16,271 nucleotides of DNA from Chthoniobacterales bacterium (GTDB taxonomy: Bacteria; Verrucomicrobiota; Verrucomicrobiia; Chthoniobacterales; UBA10450): assembly GCA_013695925.1 (NCBI GenBank), contig JACCZO010000493.1, positions 1 through 16,271 of the forward strand, given 5' to 3'. Position numbers and translations under genes: made by a program. A model generated the notes under the pieces. It searched no databases. It worked only from the letters and a program-made list of their open reading frames with translations, and was not told the DNA's origin. Positions 7,329 to 13,425 of this stretch are shown here, piece by piece (the first letter of the stretch is position 1; each line of letters opens with the position of its first letter).

Positions 7329-7338
7329 CGCCTAACGA
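7323..7338 (-). repeat. Double inverted copy of the CGTTAGGC word at the flotillin start
   Basis: The 9-bp gap between the nfeD-like stop and the flotillin ATG is almost entirely two head-to-tail copies of GCCTAACG (7323-7330 and 7330-7337) sharing one base. The second extends to GCCTAACGA, whose final A is the A of the ATG. On the minus strand these read CGTTAGGC and TCGTTAGGC. There is no room for a normal Shine-Dalgarno, so flotillin translation probably depends on coupling to the gene before it. Confidence 0.8.
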
Positions 7339-8849
7339 TGCAACTTCCCGTCTCTTCCAATCTCGATATTCTCTTCCTCGCCGCCGCTGCAATCATTATC
7401 GTCTTCGGCACCCTCATCGCCTTTGCCTCGCGCTTCAAGAAATGCCCGTCGGACCGCATCCTGGTGGTTTACGGAAAAGTGAGCAGCGGCAAATCGGCCC
7501 ACTGCCTGCACGGGGGCGCGGCCTTCATCTGGCCGATCATCCAGGATTTTCAATTCCTCGATCTCACGCCGATGCCGATCGAGATCAATCTCCAGGGCGC
7601 GCTGTCGAAGCAGAATATTCGCGTTAACACCCCGTCTACCTTCACGGTCGGCGTCGCGACTGAACCCGGGGTAATGGAAAACGCCGCCGAGCGCCTGCTC
7701 GGGCTGCAGCTGACTGAGATCAAAGAACTCGCGAAAGACATCATCTTTGGTCAGATGCGCGTCGTGATCGCGACGATGAACATCGAGGAGATCAACTCCG
7801 ATCGAGACAAACTCATCGCCAACATCGCGAGCGGTGTGGAAGTCGAACTGAAAAAAGTCGGCCTGCGTTTGATCAACGTAAACATCCAGGACGTAACCGA
7901 CGTTTCGGGTTACATCGACGCGCTCGGGCAGGAAGCGGCCTCGAAGGCGATCAACGAAGCGCGAATCAAAGTCGCGCAGGCCGATCGCGACGGGCAGATC
8001 GGCGCCTCGGAAGCCCAGCGCGATCAGCGCATCCAGGTCGCAAACGCCAACGCGACGGCGACAAAGGGCGAAAACGTGGCCGGAGTCGAGATCGCAAATT
8101 CCAATGCAGATCGCCGGAGCAAGGAAGCGGAAGCCGAGCGCCTCGCTTCGGCGGCGGAAAAGGTGGCTAGCGCTCGATCTCTCGAAGAAGCTTACGCCTC
8201 CGAACAAATAGCGGAGTCGCAGCGCGCCGAGCGCGACAAGGCCACACAGTATGCCAACGTCGTCGTGCCGGCAGAAATCTCGCGCGATCGGCTTCTCGTC
8301 GAAGCCGAAGCGCAAGCCGAACAGACGCGCCGCACCCAGCAAGGCGCGGCCGACGGCCAGCGAGCGGTCAAGCAAGCCGAAGCGGACGGTCTGCTTTTCG
8401 TTCGGAAAGCGGAGGCCGAAGGACTCAAAGCGCGGTTATTAGCAGAGGCAGAAGGCGCACAGGCGATCCTGACCAAAAAAGCGGCTGGGTTCCGCGACCT
8501 GATCGACACCTGTGGCGGCGCGAATGGGGCGCAAAACATGTTGATCACCGAACAGCTGCCCAACCTCGTGCGTGAGCAGGTGAGCGCGATTTCCAACCTG
8601 AAGATCGACAAGGTGACAGTGTGGGACGGCGGCAAAAACGCCGACGGCAAGACTGGAACCGCCGATTTCCTCTCCGGTCTGATTGGCGCACTGCCTCCGC
8701 TGCACGAACTGGCGCGCAATGCCGGTCTCGATCTGCCGACTTATCTCGGCAAACTCCAGGAGGAAGCGCGGAATCAGCAGTCTCCCGCGAATCGCTCGGA
8801 GGAGACGCCGGAAAAGCGAACGCCGCCGCCACCGAAATCGAGTGCCTAG
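7338..8849 (+). CDS. Flotillin-like SPFH-domain protein
   Basis: A 503-residue flotillin. One membrane anchor (about 9-31, ILFLAAAAIIIVFGTLIAFA) is followed by an SPFH/band-7 domain (about 35-215, including ILVVYGKVSSGKSAHCLHGG and KKVGLRLINVNIQDVTDVSG). A long Ala/Glu/Arg-rich coiled-coil follows (about 220-390, with repeated EAEA/AEAEG units) and a C-terminal tail ending in proline- and lysine-rich sequence. Bacterial flotillins organise ordered membrane patches and help assemble secretion, transport and signalling complexes. The overall order matches FloT/YuaG, and the NfeD partner immediately upstream supports this. Length is normal and no key region is missing. The next gene follows after 12 bp. 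Confidence 0.92.
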   Translation: MQLPVSSNLDILFLAAAAIIIVFGTLIAFASRFKKCPSDRILVVYGKVSSGKSAHCLHGGAAFIWPIIQDFQFLDLTPMPIEINLQGALSKQNIRVNTPSTFTVGVATEPGVMENAAERLLGLQLTEIKELAKDIIFGQMRVVIATMNIEEINSDRDKLIANIASGVEVELKKVGLRLINVNIQDVTDVSGYIDALGQEAASKAINEARIKVAQADRDGQIGASEAQRDQRIQVANANATATKGENVAGVEIANSNADRRSKEAEAERLASAAEKVASARSLEEAYASEQIAESQRAERDKATQYANVVVPAEISRDRLLVEAEAQAEQTRRTQQGAADGQRAVKQAEADGLLFVRKAEAEGLKARLLAEAEGAQAILTKKAAGFRDLIDTCGGANGAQNMLITEQLPNLVREQVSAISNLKIDKVTVWDGGKNADGKTGTADFLSGLIGALPPLHELARNAGLDLPTYLGKLQEEARNQQSPANRSEETPEKRTPPPPKSSA

Positions 8850-8852
8850 GAT

Positions 8853-8861
8853 TCGTTAGGT
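8853..8861 (+). repeat. TCGTTAGGT word abutting the ferredoxin start
   Basis: TCGTTAGG followed by T rather than C, ending one base before the ATG at 8862. It fills most of the gap between the flotillin stop and the ferredoxin start. Confidence 0.75.
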
Positions 8862-9194
8862 ATGGCGCAGCGCGAGCGTTATCTTTTTGTCTGCACCAAT
8901 CAACGGGCCGCCGATGACCCACGCGGATCATGCACGGCCCGCGGCTCGATCGACGTCCGACAGGCCCTGAAGGAGCAACTCACCGCCGCCGGCCTTGCCG
9001 GACTAAAGGCGCGAATCTGCGCAAGCAGCTGCCTGGATCAATGCTCAAGCGGCGTCACGATCCTGGTCGAGCCGGACCATTTCTTTTACGGCAAGGTGAC
9101 CCTGGCTGACGTGCCTGAGATTGTCGCTGCGCTGGCGCGGAACGAGCGAGTCGAACGATTGGTTCTCAGCCCGGCGGACCTGGCGAAAGGATGA
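8862..9194 (+). CDS. Thioredoxin-like [2Fe-2S] ferredoxin
   Basis: A 110-residue small electron carrier. Cluster ligands are visible as C11 (LFVCTN) and C24 (RGSCTARG), then C57 and C61 (CASSCLDQCSSGVT). The C-x12-C and C-x3-C spacing is the hallmark of the thioredoxin-fold [2Fe-2S] family (Aquifex Fd, NuoE-like). An extra C53 is present. The end HFFYGKVTLADVPEIVAAL is also typical. It lies 12 bp after flotillin, so probably in the same transcript. The redox partner is not apparent here: no hydrogenase or complex I gene is visible. Confidence in the fold is high; the role is unknown. Confidence 0.88.
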   Translation: MAQRERYLFVCTNQRAADDPRGSCTARGSIDVRQALKEQLTAAGLAGLKARICASSCLDQCSSGVTILVEPDHFFYGKVTLADVPEIVAALARNERVERLVLSPADLAKG

Positions 9195-9290
9195 GAAATC
9201 GTCGCCGCGATGAGCGGCGCGTCCTGAGTTCCAAATTTGGAAAATCCAAGTGGATTGGTCCTGGTTACGAGGCAAGTTATCCGACCTTTT

Positions 9291-9446
9291 ATGAAGCTCT
9301 TTCTGCTCTCTTGTTGCGTTGCCGTTGTTTTGTTCCAGGGCGGCTGCGCGATCGGGCCCCCCATCGATCAACAGACGCTTGAGGAACATAACCAGGCCCA
9401 GGCAGAGCGGAAAAGCGATGCCTTCGCCCGCGGGCTGCCACAGTGA
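9291..9446 (+). CDS. Small putative lipoprotein
   Basis: A 51-residue protein starting MKLFLLSCCVAVVLFQGGCA. A short basic start, a hydrophobic stretch and a Gly-Gly-Cys (C19) give a lipoprotein-like signal, although the residue at -3 is Gln, which is atypical. The remainder (PPIDQQTLEEHNQAQAERKS and on) is short and charged, without a known domain. I prefer ATG 9291 over the in-frame ATG at 9237, because it puts the hydrophobic segment at the N-terminus. It is probably a small envelope-tethered peptide; the function is unknown. Confidence 0.5.
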   Translation: MKLFLLSCCVAVVLFQGGCAIGPPIDQQTLEEHNQAQAERKSDAFARGLPQ

Positions 9447-9506
9447 CCGCCTGCGCTGGGACGACGATCAATTTGAAAGTTGTCGCGGGACACTCGATAC
9501 AATTCG

Positions 9507-9749
9507 ATGACCAACAATTTGATGACCCGCCGCCTGATTCAACTGGGTGCGCTCTTCCTGATCGGTGATGGCGTGATGGGACTCTTGAAGCCGCGCTGGC
9601 ATTCGGTTCTCTGGCATTTTGGACCTCAGTTGGCGCGGGCCGCGACCGAAGAACTGGCGGAGCATCCCAAGACAGCGCGGGCGGTTTATCTGGCAGAAGC
9701 GGCGATCGGGATCGCCATTGCTTCGTGCCAGACGCCGGATATCGAATAG
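9507..9749 (+). CDS. Small hypothetical membrane protein
   Basis: An 80-residue protein, MTNNLMTRRLIQLGALFLIG onward, with a hydrophobic helix at about 9-27 and a second, weaker one at about 60-73. The middle (KPRWHSVLWHFGP) is aromatic- and histidine-rich. I do not recognise the family. It follows the small lipoprotein by 60 bp in the same direction and may be the last gene of the nfeD-flotillin transcript. ATG 9507 is preferred over the in-frame 9480, which would add nine polar residues. Confidence 0.5.
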   Translation: MTNNLMTRRLIQLGALFLIGDGVMGLLKPRWHSVLWHFGPQLARAATEELAEHPKTARAVYLAEAAIGIAIASCQTPDIE

Positions 9750-9803
9750 ATCCCGCTTACCTGAAGCCGTAGTCGCGCTTTCAGCCCACGGTTGTCGCTG
9801 GAG

Positions 9804-10031
9804 CTAGTATTCGCGGATCCCGCGCTTTAATTCCCAAACCCGCAGGGCGGCGAGAATCAGCCTGCGCGTGCGCGCCAACGTTCCGATGGCCGGGAGAGTG
9901 GGCTCGGTCACGGGAGAGGAGTCGGTCGGTTTCGCTTGCTTCGAGCGGCGTTTCGACCTCGGCTTGGGCGAGAGACGCGGAGGCATTGAATTATCGGAAA
10001 TGTGGTTTTCGTCAGTAGAAGGCGGATTCAT
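9804..10031 (-). CDS. Small basic protein with a conserved C-terminal helix (paralogue 1)
   Basis: A 75-residue minus-strand protein. The first 45 residues are polar, Pro-, Ser- and Lys-rich (MNPPSTDENHISDNSMPP, then RSKRRSKQAKP). The last 28 form a likely helix, PAIGTLARTRRLILAALRVW then ELKRGIREY. A nearly identical tail is encoded at 10199-10290 on the same strand. That conserved tail is the main evidence that the frame is real. I do not recognise the family. A basic disordered arm plus an amphipathic Leu/Ala/Trp helix would suit membrane-surface or nucleic-acid binding, but that is speculation. Confidence 0.5.
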   Translation of the reverse strand: MNPPSTDENHISDNSMPPRLSPKPRSKRRSKQAKPTDSSPVTEPTLPAIGTLARTRRLILAALRVWELKRGIREY

Positions 10032-10198
10032 GAATTCATGTCGCCTGGGGAGACCACCTAAGGAGTCTCTATGTCATTACGAATGGCGGATGCCCGCTGC
10101 TGAAGCAAGCGTAGCGGTCGTTTGTTACGCTTCAGTGACGAGAAAGTGCCAGTTTTGCGACATCGACGGATGGTGAGCGGTTCAGAGCGCGGACTGCG

Positions 10199-10381
10199 TC
10201 AGCTGTGGAACCCGCGCTTCAATTCCCAAACCCGCAACGCCGCCAGAACTAAATTCCGCGTCCACGTCAGTGTCCCGATCGCAGGCCGTTTCTCCTCGCC
10301 ACCAGTCCCGACTGCGAGAGGTGTGCGGCGGCTATTCGAGAGCTGTTTGGCGGAGTTTCGCGAGCCTGTGTGGCTACGCGA
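10199..10381 (-). pseudogene. Paralogue 2 of the small basic protein, no start codon
   Basis: The minus-strand frame ends PAIGTLTWTRNLVLAALRVW then ELKRGFHS and a stop at 10199-10201. The DNA is nearly identical to the first copy across CGCGCTT-AATTCCCAAACCCGC. Upstream, the frame stays open to a stop at 10382-10384 and is similarly Ser- and Lys-rich, but contains no ATG, GTG or TTG that could start it. It is either a decayed duplicate or one whose front is in another frame. The conserved tail has outlasted the rest, which suggests the helix is the constrained part of the family. Confidence 0.45.
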
Positions 10382-10384
10382 TCA

Positions 10385-10724
10385 GGAAGGCTTGCGGTTT
10401 CCCAAGTTCGTCCTCAAATCGATGGCGTCGTCGGGAACTAGCAATTTACAAGCCAGCGTCGCACGGCACCCTCTCCAATCGGAATCCCAGGCGACACCCG
10501 GGACATCGCTTGGAATTGAAAAGTTTTAGACTCTTCTTGCCGCGCTTTGGCAAAACGAAGCTCTGCCCAATCTCCGGTCCGGTGCACGCGCACCGTCCCC
10601 TGCGACTCTGGCAGGCCCGGTGCTCTGCGAGTGTCAAGGGCCGCGGAGCGATCTTCGTGCTCGACAAGGAACCGTCATTTCCGGCAGCTTTAGAATTCCA
10701 CCAGACATTGTGATGCGACGCTCA
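10385..10724. other. No recognisable gene
   Basis: Open frames on both strands cover this stretch (10270-10713 plus; 10446-10667 minus), but neither has a recognisable domain. A Cys-rich minus-strand tract (KRCPGCRLGFRLE) looks faintly zinc-ribbon-like and has no support beyond that. It may be the decayed remainder of the duplicated small-protein locus. Confidence 0.4.
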
Positions 10725-10738
10725 TCGTTAGGCAAAAT
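10725..10738 (+). repeat. Extended word TCGTTAGGCAAAAT upstream of the small peptide gene
   Basis: Fourteen bases identical to 14914-14927, which lies at a similar distance before the Tat-amidase gene: 35 bp from the end of the word to the ATG here, against 40 bp there. The first nine bases are the dispersed word. Confidence 0.7.
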
Positions 10739-10773
10739 ATCCCGATCCGCGGGTCGATAGTTGGTCGAACACC

Positions 10774-10941
10774 ATGCCCGAACCAAAAAAGGAACCAGCG
10801 CCGAAGGAGACGAAAAAGCCAAGGGAACTGGGCGATCTCAAGCCGATGAAGGATGTCAGCGGCGGAGCCCGCAAAGTCCTCGGCAACGACAAGCGCGCCC
10901 CAGCGAAAACGGGCGAGATCGACTTCATGAGTTGGGACTGA
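10774..10941 (+). CDS. 55-residue peptide with a Gly-Gly motif
   Basis: The peptide starts MPEPKKEPAPKETKKPREL and continues GDLKPMKDVSGG, then ARKVLGNDKRAPAKTGEIDF and MSWD. The front is Lys-, Pro- and Glu-rich, the DLKPMKDVSGG segment ends in Gly-Gly at 30-31, and a 24-residue tail follows. I recall many short proteins in soil bacteria with a similar 'DLxPxKDVxGG' segment, of unsettled function. The layout recalls double-glycine leader peptides of exported or modified peptides. However, no C39 peptidase/ABC exporter or modification enzyme of known RiPP type is in view. Codon use fits coding. The next gene (an FAD amine oxidase) starts about 115 bp downstream. Confidence 0.5.
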   Translation: MPEPKKEPAPKETKKPRELGDLKPMKDVSGGARKVLGNDKRAPAKTGEIDFMSWD

Positions 10942-11056
10942 GCTTCGTCTCGATAGGCGACGCAGCGCTCAGCCGATCACCCCACGAATCCCTTCCGTCG
11001 CAATGCAAGGCGCCAGAGGGAGTAGCGCGGTTTTCTTTGCTGGCCGATGGTCGGGC

Positions 11057-12202
11057 ATGCGCTACGACGTCGTAGTGGTTGGCCTCGGGGCAATGGGCAG
11101 CGCCATTCTCGCCCATTGCGCGCGCCGTGGCGCATCGGTGCTCGGGCTGGAGCAATTCGCGCGCGGACATGATCTCGGATCTTCGCAGGGCAAAAGCCGG
11201 ATGATTCGAAAGGCCTACTTCGAAGATCCGGCCTACGTTCCATTGCTCCTCCGTGCCTACGACCTGTGGCGCGAGCTCGAACACCGCACCGGCCGGGAAT
11301 TACTTCAAATCACCGGGTTGCTCATGGTGGGACACGAAGCGGCGGAGATCATCACCGGCGCGCAACGGGCCGCCCGCGAGCACGATCTTCCACTCGAGTC
11401 CCTCACCACGCGGGAAATTCGCACCCGTTATCCCATGCTGCGTGTGCAGGATGATGAAATCGGCGCCTTTGAGCCGGACGGTGGCGTCCTCGATCCGGAA
11501 CGATGCGTCCAGGCGCACCTCGACGAGGCGAGCCACGCCGGTGCGCAAATGCGTTTTGGAAGCGCTCTGGAAAACTGGGAAGTGACAGGCGATGGCGTTG
11601 TCGTTAGGCTGGCGGACGGTGACCGCATCGAAAGCCGCGCCCTCGTCCTGTCGTTAGGCCCATGGTTTCAGGAAACTCTCGGTAGGCTGGGGGTGGCCAT
11701 CCGGGTCCAGCGCAACGTCCAGGCCTGGTTTGAACCAGCGACTGATGTTTACAACGCCGGTCGTTTCCCGGCTTTCCTCCTCGATCGCGCTGGCCTGCCT
11801 GCGCCCCTTTATGGTTTTCCCGATTTCGGCGACGGCGTAAAGGTAGCTTTCCACGCCCACGGCGACCTGACCGACGCCGCGCATCTCGTCCGTGAGATTG
11901 ATCTGGCACGCGACATCGCCCCGGTCGTAAGCGCGCTCGACAAATGGATGCCGGGGGCCAGCGCAACCTTCCGCACCGCCAGGCCATGCCCCTACACCCT
12001 TACGCCCGATAGCCATTTCGTGGTCGACCGGCATCCCGCTCATCCCGGCTTGATCTTGTGCGGCGGATTTTCCGGCCACGGTTTCAAATTCGCGCCCGTC
12101 ATCGGCGAGATATGCGCCGACCTCGCGCTCGGGAGCCGGTCCCGCCACAACATCGATTTTCTTGCCCTGCGAAGATTCGCGGCGCGCGCCGATCCGAACT
12201 AA
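11057..12202 (+). CDS. FAD-dependent N-methyl amino acid oxidase (monomeric sarcosine oxidase / SolA-like)
   Basis: A 381-residue flavoenzyme of the DAO family that should oxidise a secondary amine (sarcosine, N-methyltryptophan or a relative), giving H2O2 and formaldehyde. The dinucleotide-binding motif is at the start (VVVVGLGAMGSAI, 5-17). Residues matching monomeric sarcosine oxidase are present: K262 and H266 in KVAFH, the covalent-flavin cysteine C311 in RPCPYTLTPDSHFVVDRHP, and K344 in GFSGHGFKF. ATG 11057 (MRYDVVVVG) puts the Rossmann strand at the N-terminus; the earlier ATG at 11003 would add 18 unlikely residues. The length fits the family (about 370-390). The exact substrate cannot be read from the sequence. 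Confidence 0.88.
   Translation: MRYDVVVVGLGAMGSAILAHCARRGASVLGLEQFARGHDLGSSQGKSRMIRKAYFEDPAYVPLLLRAYDLWRELEHRTGRELLQITGLLMVGHEAAEIITGAQRAAREHDLPLESLTTREIRTRYPMLRVQDDEIGAFEPDGGVLDPERCVQAHLDEASHAGAQMRFGSALENWEVTGDGVVVRLADGDRIESRALVLSLGPWFQETLGRLGVAIRVQRNVQAWFEPATDVYNAGRFPAFLLDRAGLPAPLYGFPDFGDGVKVAFHAHGDLTDAAHLVREIDLARDIAPVVSALDKWMPGASATFRTARPCPYTLTPDSHFVVDRHPAHPGLILCGGFSGHGFKFAPVIGEICADLALGSRSRHNIDFLALRRFAARADPN
11601..11659 (+). repeat. Two TCGTTAGGC words inside the flavoenzyme gene
   Basis: Exact TCGTTAGGC at 11601-11609 and again at 11651-11659, 50 bp apart. They are in different reading frames: the first falls in the codons of VVRLAD, the second in those of LSLGPW. Because the protein context differs, the repetition is a DNA-level signal rather than a repeated peptide. 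Confidence 0.8.
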
Positions 12203-12210
12203 AGATTCCG

Positions 12211-12450
12211 ATGGCTCGCAAGGCGCAGTTCGCGACTGAGGAATCAGGCTCCGGAGAATTTCAGTGGCAGGAGGATGTCTACTACATCTACTTTAAATGC
12301 AGCCTGCACCGCATCCTCGATTACTCCGGTCTCCAGGGCTACATGACCGGGCTGCATCATCGAAGAGCCGGCGATGGAGAATCCGACGCTGGTTTTCCTG
12401 GCCGATCGAAACGACCTGGACGATCAACTCTTCGGCCAGTTCCAGGGTAG
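12211..12450 (+). CDS. Unrecognised short frame after the flavoenzyme
   Basis: A frame starting MARKAQFATEESGSGEFQWQ then EDVYYIYFKCSLHR begins 8 bp after the flavoenzyme stop. Only its first half (to about 12360) could be meaningful. From 12374 a different frame carries the HsdR remnant, so the second half here is out of frame with real similarity. I do not recognise the N-terminal part. It may be a fused fragment of a separate lost gene. Confidence 0.25.
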   Translation: MARKAQFATEESGSGEFQWQEDVYYIYFKCSLHRILDYSGLQGYMTGLHHRRAGDGESDAGFPGRSKRPGRSTLRPVPG

Positions 12451-12895
12451 GGTGGGCGTCTCGCCCGCCGGTCCGGGCGTCTCGCCTGGACGAACTTCCC
12501 GCGGGGAAGGGACGGAAACGCATGACTAAAGTGCGACGACGCAAGATGCGTCGTCCGGCGGGCAGGATGCCCACCCTACCCGGGAGGAAAACGGCGGCGC
12601 GCTGAGCAACCGGCGGAACATCGTCGTCAGCGCGGATGAAGCGCACCGCAGCCAATACGACTTGATCGACGGGCTCGCGCGCAATCTGCGCGACTCGCTC
12701 CCGCACGCCGAAGAAGGTCAGAAGGTTGAATGTAGAAGGAAGAAACGTTCCATGCGCCGTGGGATGCCGATCTATTACGAGAGCCGGGTGGCGAAGCTGG
12801 GGTTGAACCAAAGCGAGCTACCGAAGATCGACGAGGAATTCGAAGCGATCGAGCGCGCGGTTTCGAGGATTGTCTGCAGCGAAATGCTTGTTTGA
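12374..12895 (+). pseudogene. hsdR: Type I restriction enzyme R subunit (hsdR) remnant
   Basis: Two pieces in the same frame match HsdR. Positions 12374-12445 give ENPTLVFLADRNDLDDQLFG. Positions 12602-12895 give SNRRNIVVSADEAHRSQYDL, IDGLARNLRDSLPHA, then PIYYESRVAKLGL and ELPKIDEEFEAIERA. The DEAH box of the translocase motor is recognisable, but the Walker A region, the TGTP motif that normally follows LPNA.., and both ends of an about 1000-residue protein are gone. A palindromic repeat (12446-12580) with an in-frame stop sits between the pieces. No hsdM or hsdS is present. The remnant cannot be an active restriction enzyme. Confidence 0.8.
12446..12580. repeat. 135-bp palindromic repeat inserted in the hsdR remnant
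   Basis: The ends 12446-12469 (GGTAGGGTGGGCGTCTCGCC onward) and 12557-12580 are inverted repeats over 24 bp with about three mismatches. Inside is a perfect hairpin, GACGACGCA AGA TGCGTCGTC (12535-12555). The GGCAGGATGCCCACC module is a variant of the CAGGCAAGATGCCCGCC module in the 403-566 element. Together they suggest one dispersed palindromic family. It separates two HsdR coding pieces and brings in a stop codon (12527-12529), so it inserted into the gene. Confidence 0.75.
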
Positions 12896-12927
12896 TCGGG
12901 CCCGTGCGTGAGCGTTGCGATCGAGGC

Positions 12928-13173
12928 ATGGATATTGAGTATACAGAGCCGGCGCTCCCAGGATCTGCGCCGCATCCCCAAACGTTTCGCGCGGCAAATC
13001 GTGGCAAAGGTGTCGCGACTCGAACATGGGTTTGCACGGCGACATTAAACGATTGACGAACTTCGATTGCGATTATCGGCTCCGCTGCGGTGACTACCGC
13101 GTGCTGTTCGATCTTGAGAAACCCACCGTCAGTTGTGCATCGTGTTCTTCACCGCCGCGAAGCGTATGACTAA
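12928..13173 (+). pseudogene. RelE/ParE-family toxin with three single-base insertions
   Basis: Joining three frames gives an about 80-residue protein: MDIEYTEPAL, (Q)DLRRIPKRFARQIVAKVSRL, EHG(L)HGDIKRLTNFD, CDYRLRCGDYRVLFDLEK, then PTV(I)VHRVLHRREAYD. This is a typical RelE/ParE mRNA-interferase or gyrase-toxin fold; the YRLRCGDYRVLF and VHRVLHRREAYD segments are diagnostic. Each break is one extra base: C near 12951 (GCGCTCCCAGGA), G near 13027 (CATGGGTTTG) and G near 13132 (GTCAGTTGTG). Together they restore the original frame before the TAA at 13171. It is broken as written. Two of the three breaks are in homopolymer runs, so assembly error should be considered. Confidence 0.75.
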
Positions 13174-13390
13174 AGCTGCACTCAAAAATTTCACCGCCGA
13201 GATCAGGCGCAAGCGCCGCGAGGTTTCGCGTCTGCAGGAAGACCTGTGCGACATGCGTGCCGTCGCTTTCCAGCACCTCGACCATGCGCGCAGCAGCAGC
13301 GATTTGAAAGGCCGGCCGTTGGTCCGCATCCGTCACGGCGGCAAAATGACTGCGGGCAGCTTCGAGGTTTTCGATCTGGGGGATCGGTGA
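13166..13390 (+). CDS. Small coiled-coil protein overlapping the toxin end
   Basis: A frame of 74 codons starts at the ATG in TATGACTAA, overlapping the toxin's final codons and stop. It reads MTKAALKNFTAEIRRKRREV, then SRLQEDLCDMRAVAFQHLDH and further. The basic helical middle and the SRLQEDLCDMRAVA segment vaguely resemble the end of antitoxins found behind RelE-type toxins, and the overlap fits a toxin-first operon. I cannot assign it to a family. It may be a decayed or frameshifted antitoxin, or an unrelated short gene. Confidence 0.35.
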   Translation: MTKAALKNFTAEIRRKRREVSRLQEDLCDMRAVAFQHLDHARSSSDLKGRPLVRIRHGGKMTAGSFEVFDLGDR

Positions 13391-13425
13391 TTGACGTGCC
13401 GCGGGCCGCCCGTTAAAACCGGGCC

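Noticed and set aside
7332..8375. 347-codon minus-strand frame
   Set aside because: Antisense shadow of the flotillin gene, created by its GC-rich codon pattern.
10270..10713. 147-codon plus-strand frame
   Set aside because: No motif, and it runs across the minus-strand paralogue, whose tail is the conserved feature.
11003..11056. Upstream start for the flavoenzyme
   Set aside because: Would put 18 residues before the Rossmann strand, unlike the family, where the strand is at the N-terminus.
12293..12811. 172-codon minus-strand frame
   Set aside because: Runs opposite the HsdR remnant and through the palindromic repeat; no recognisable domain.
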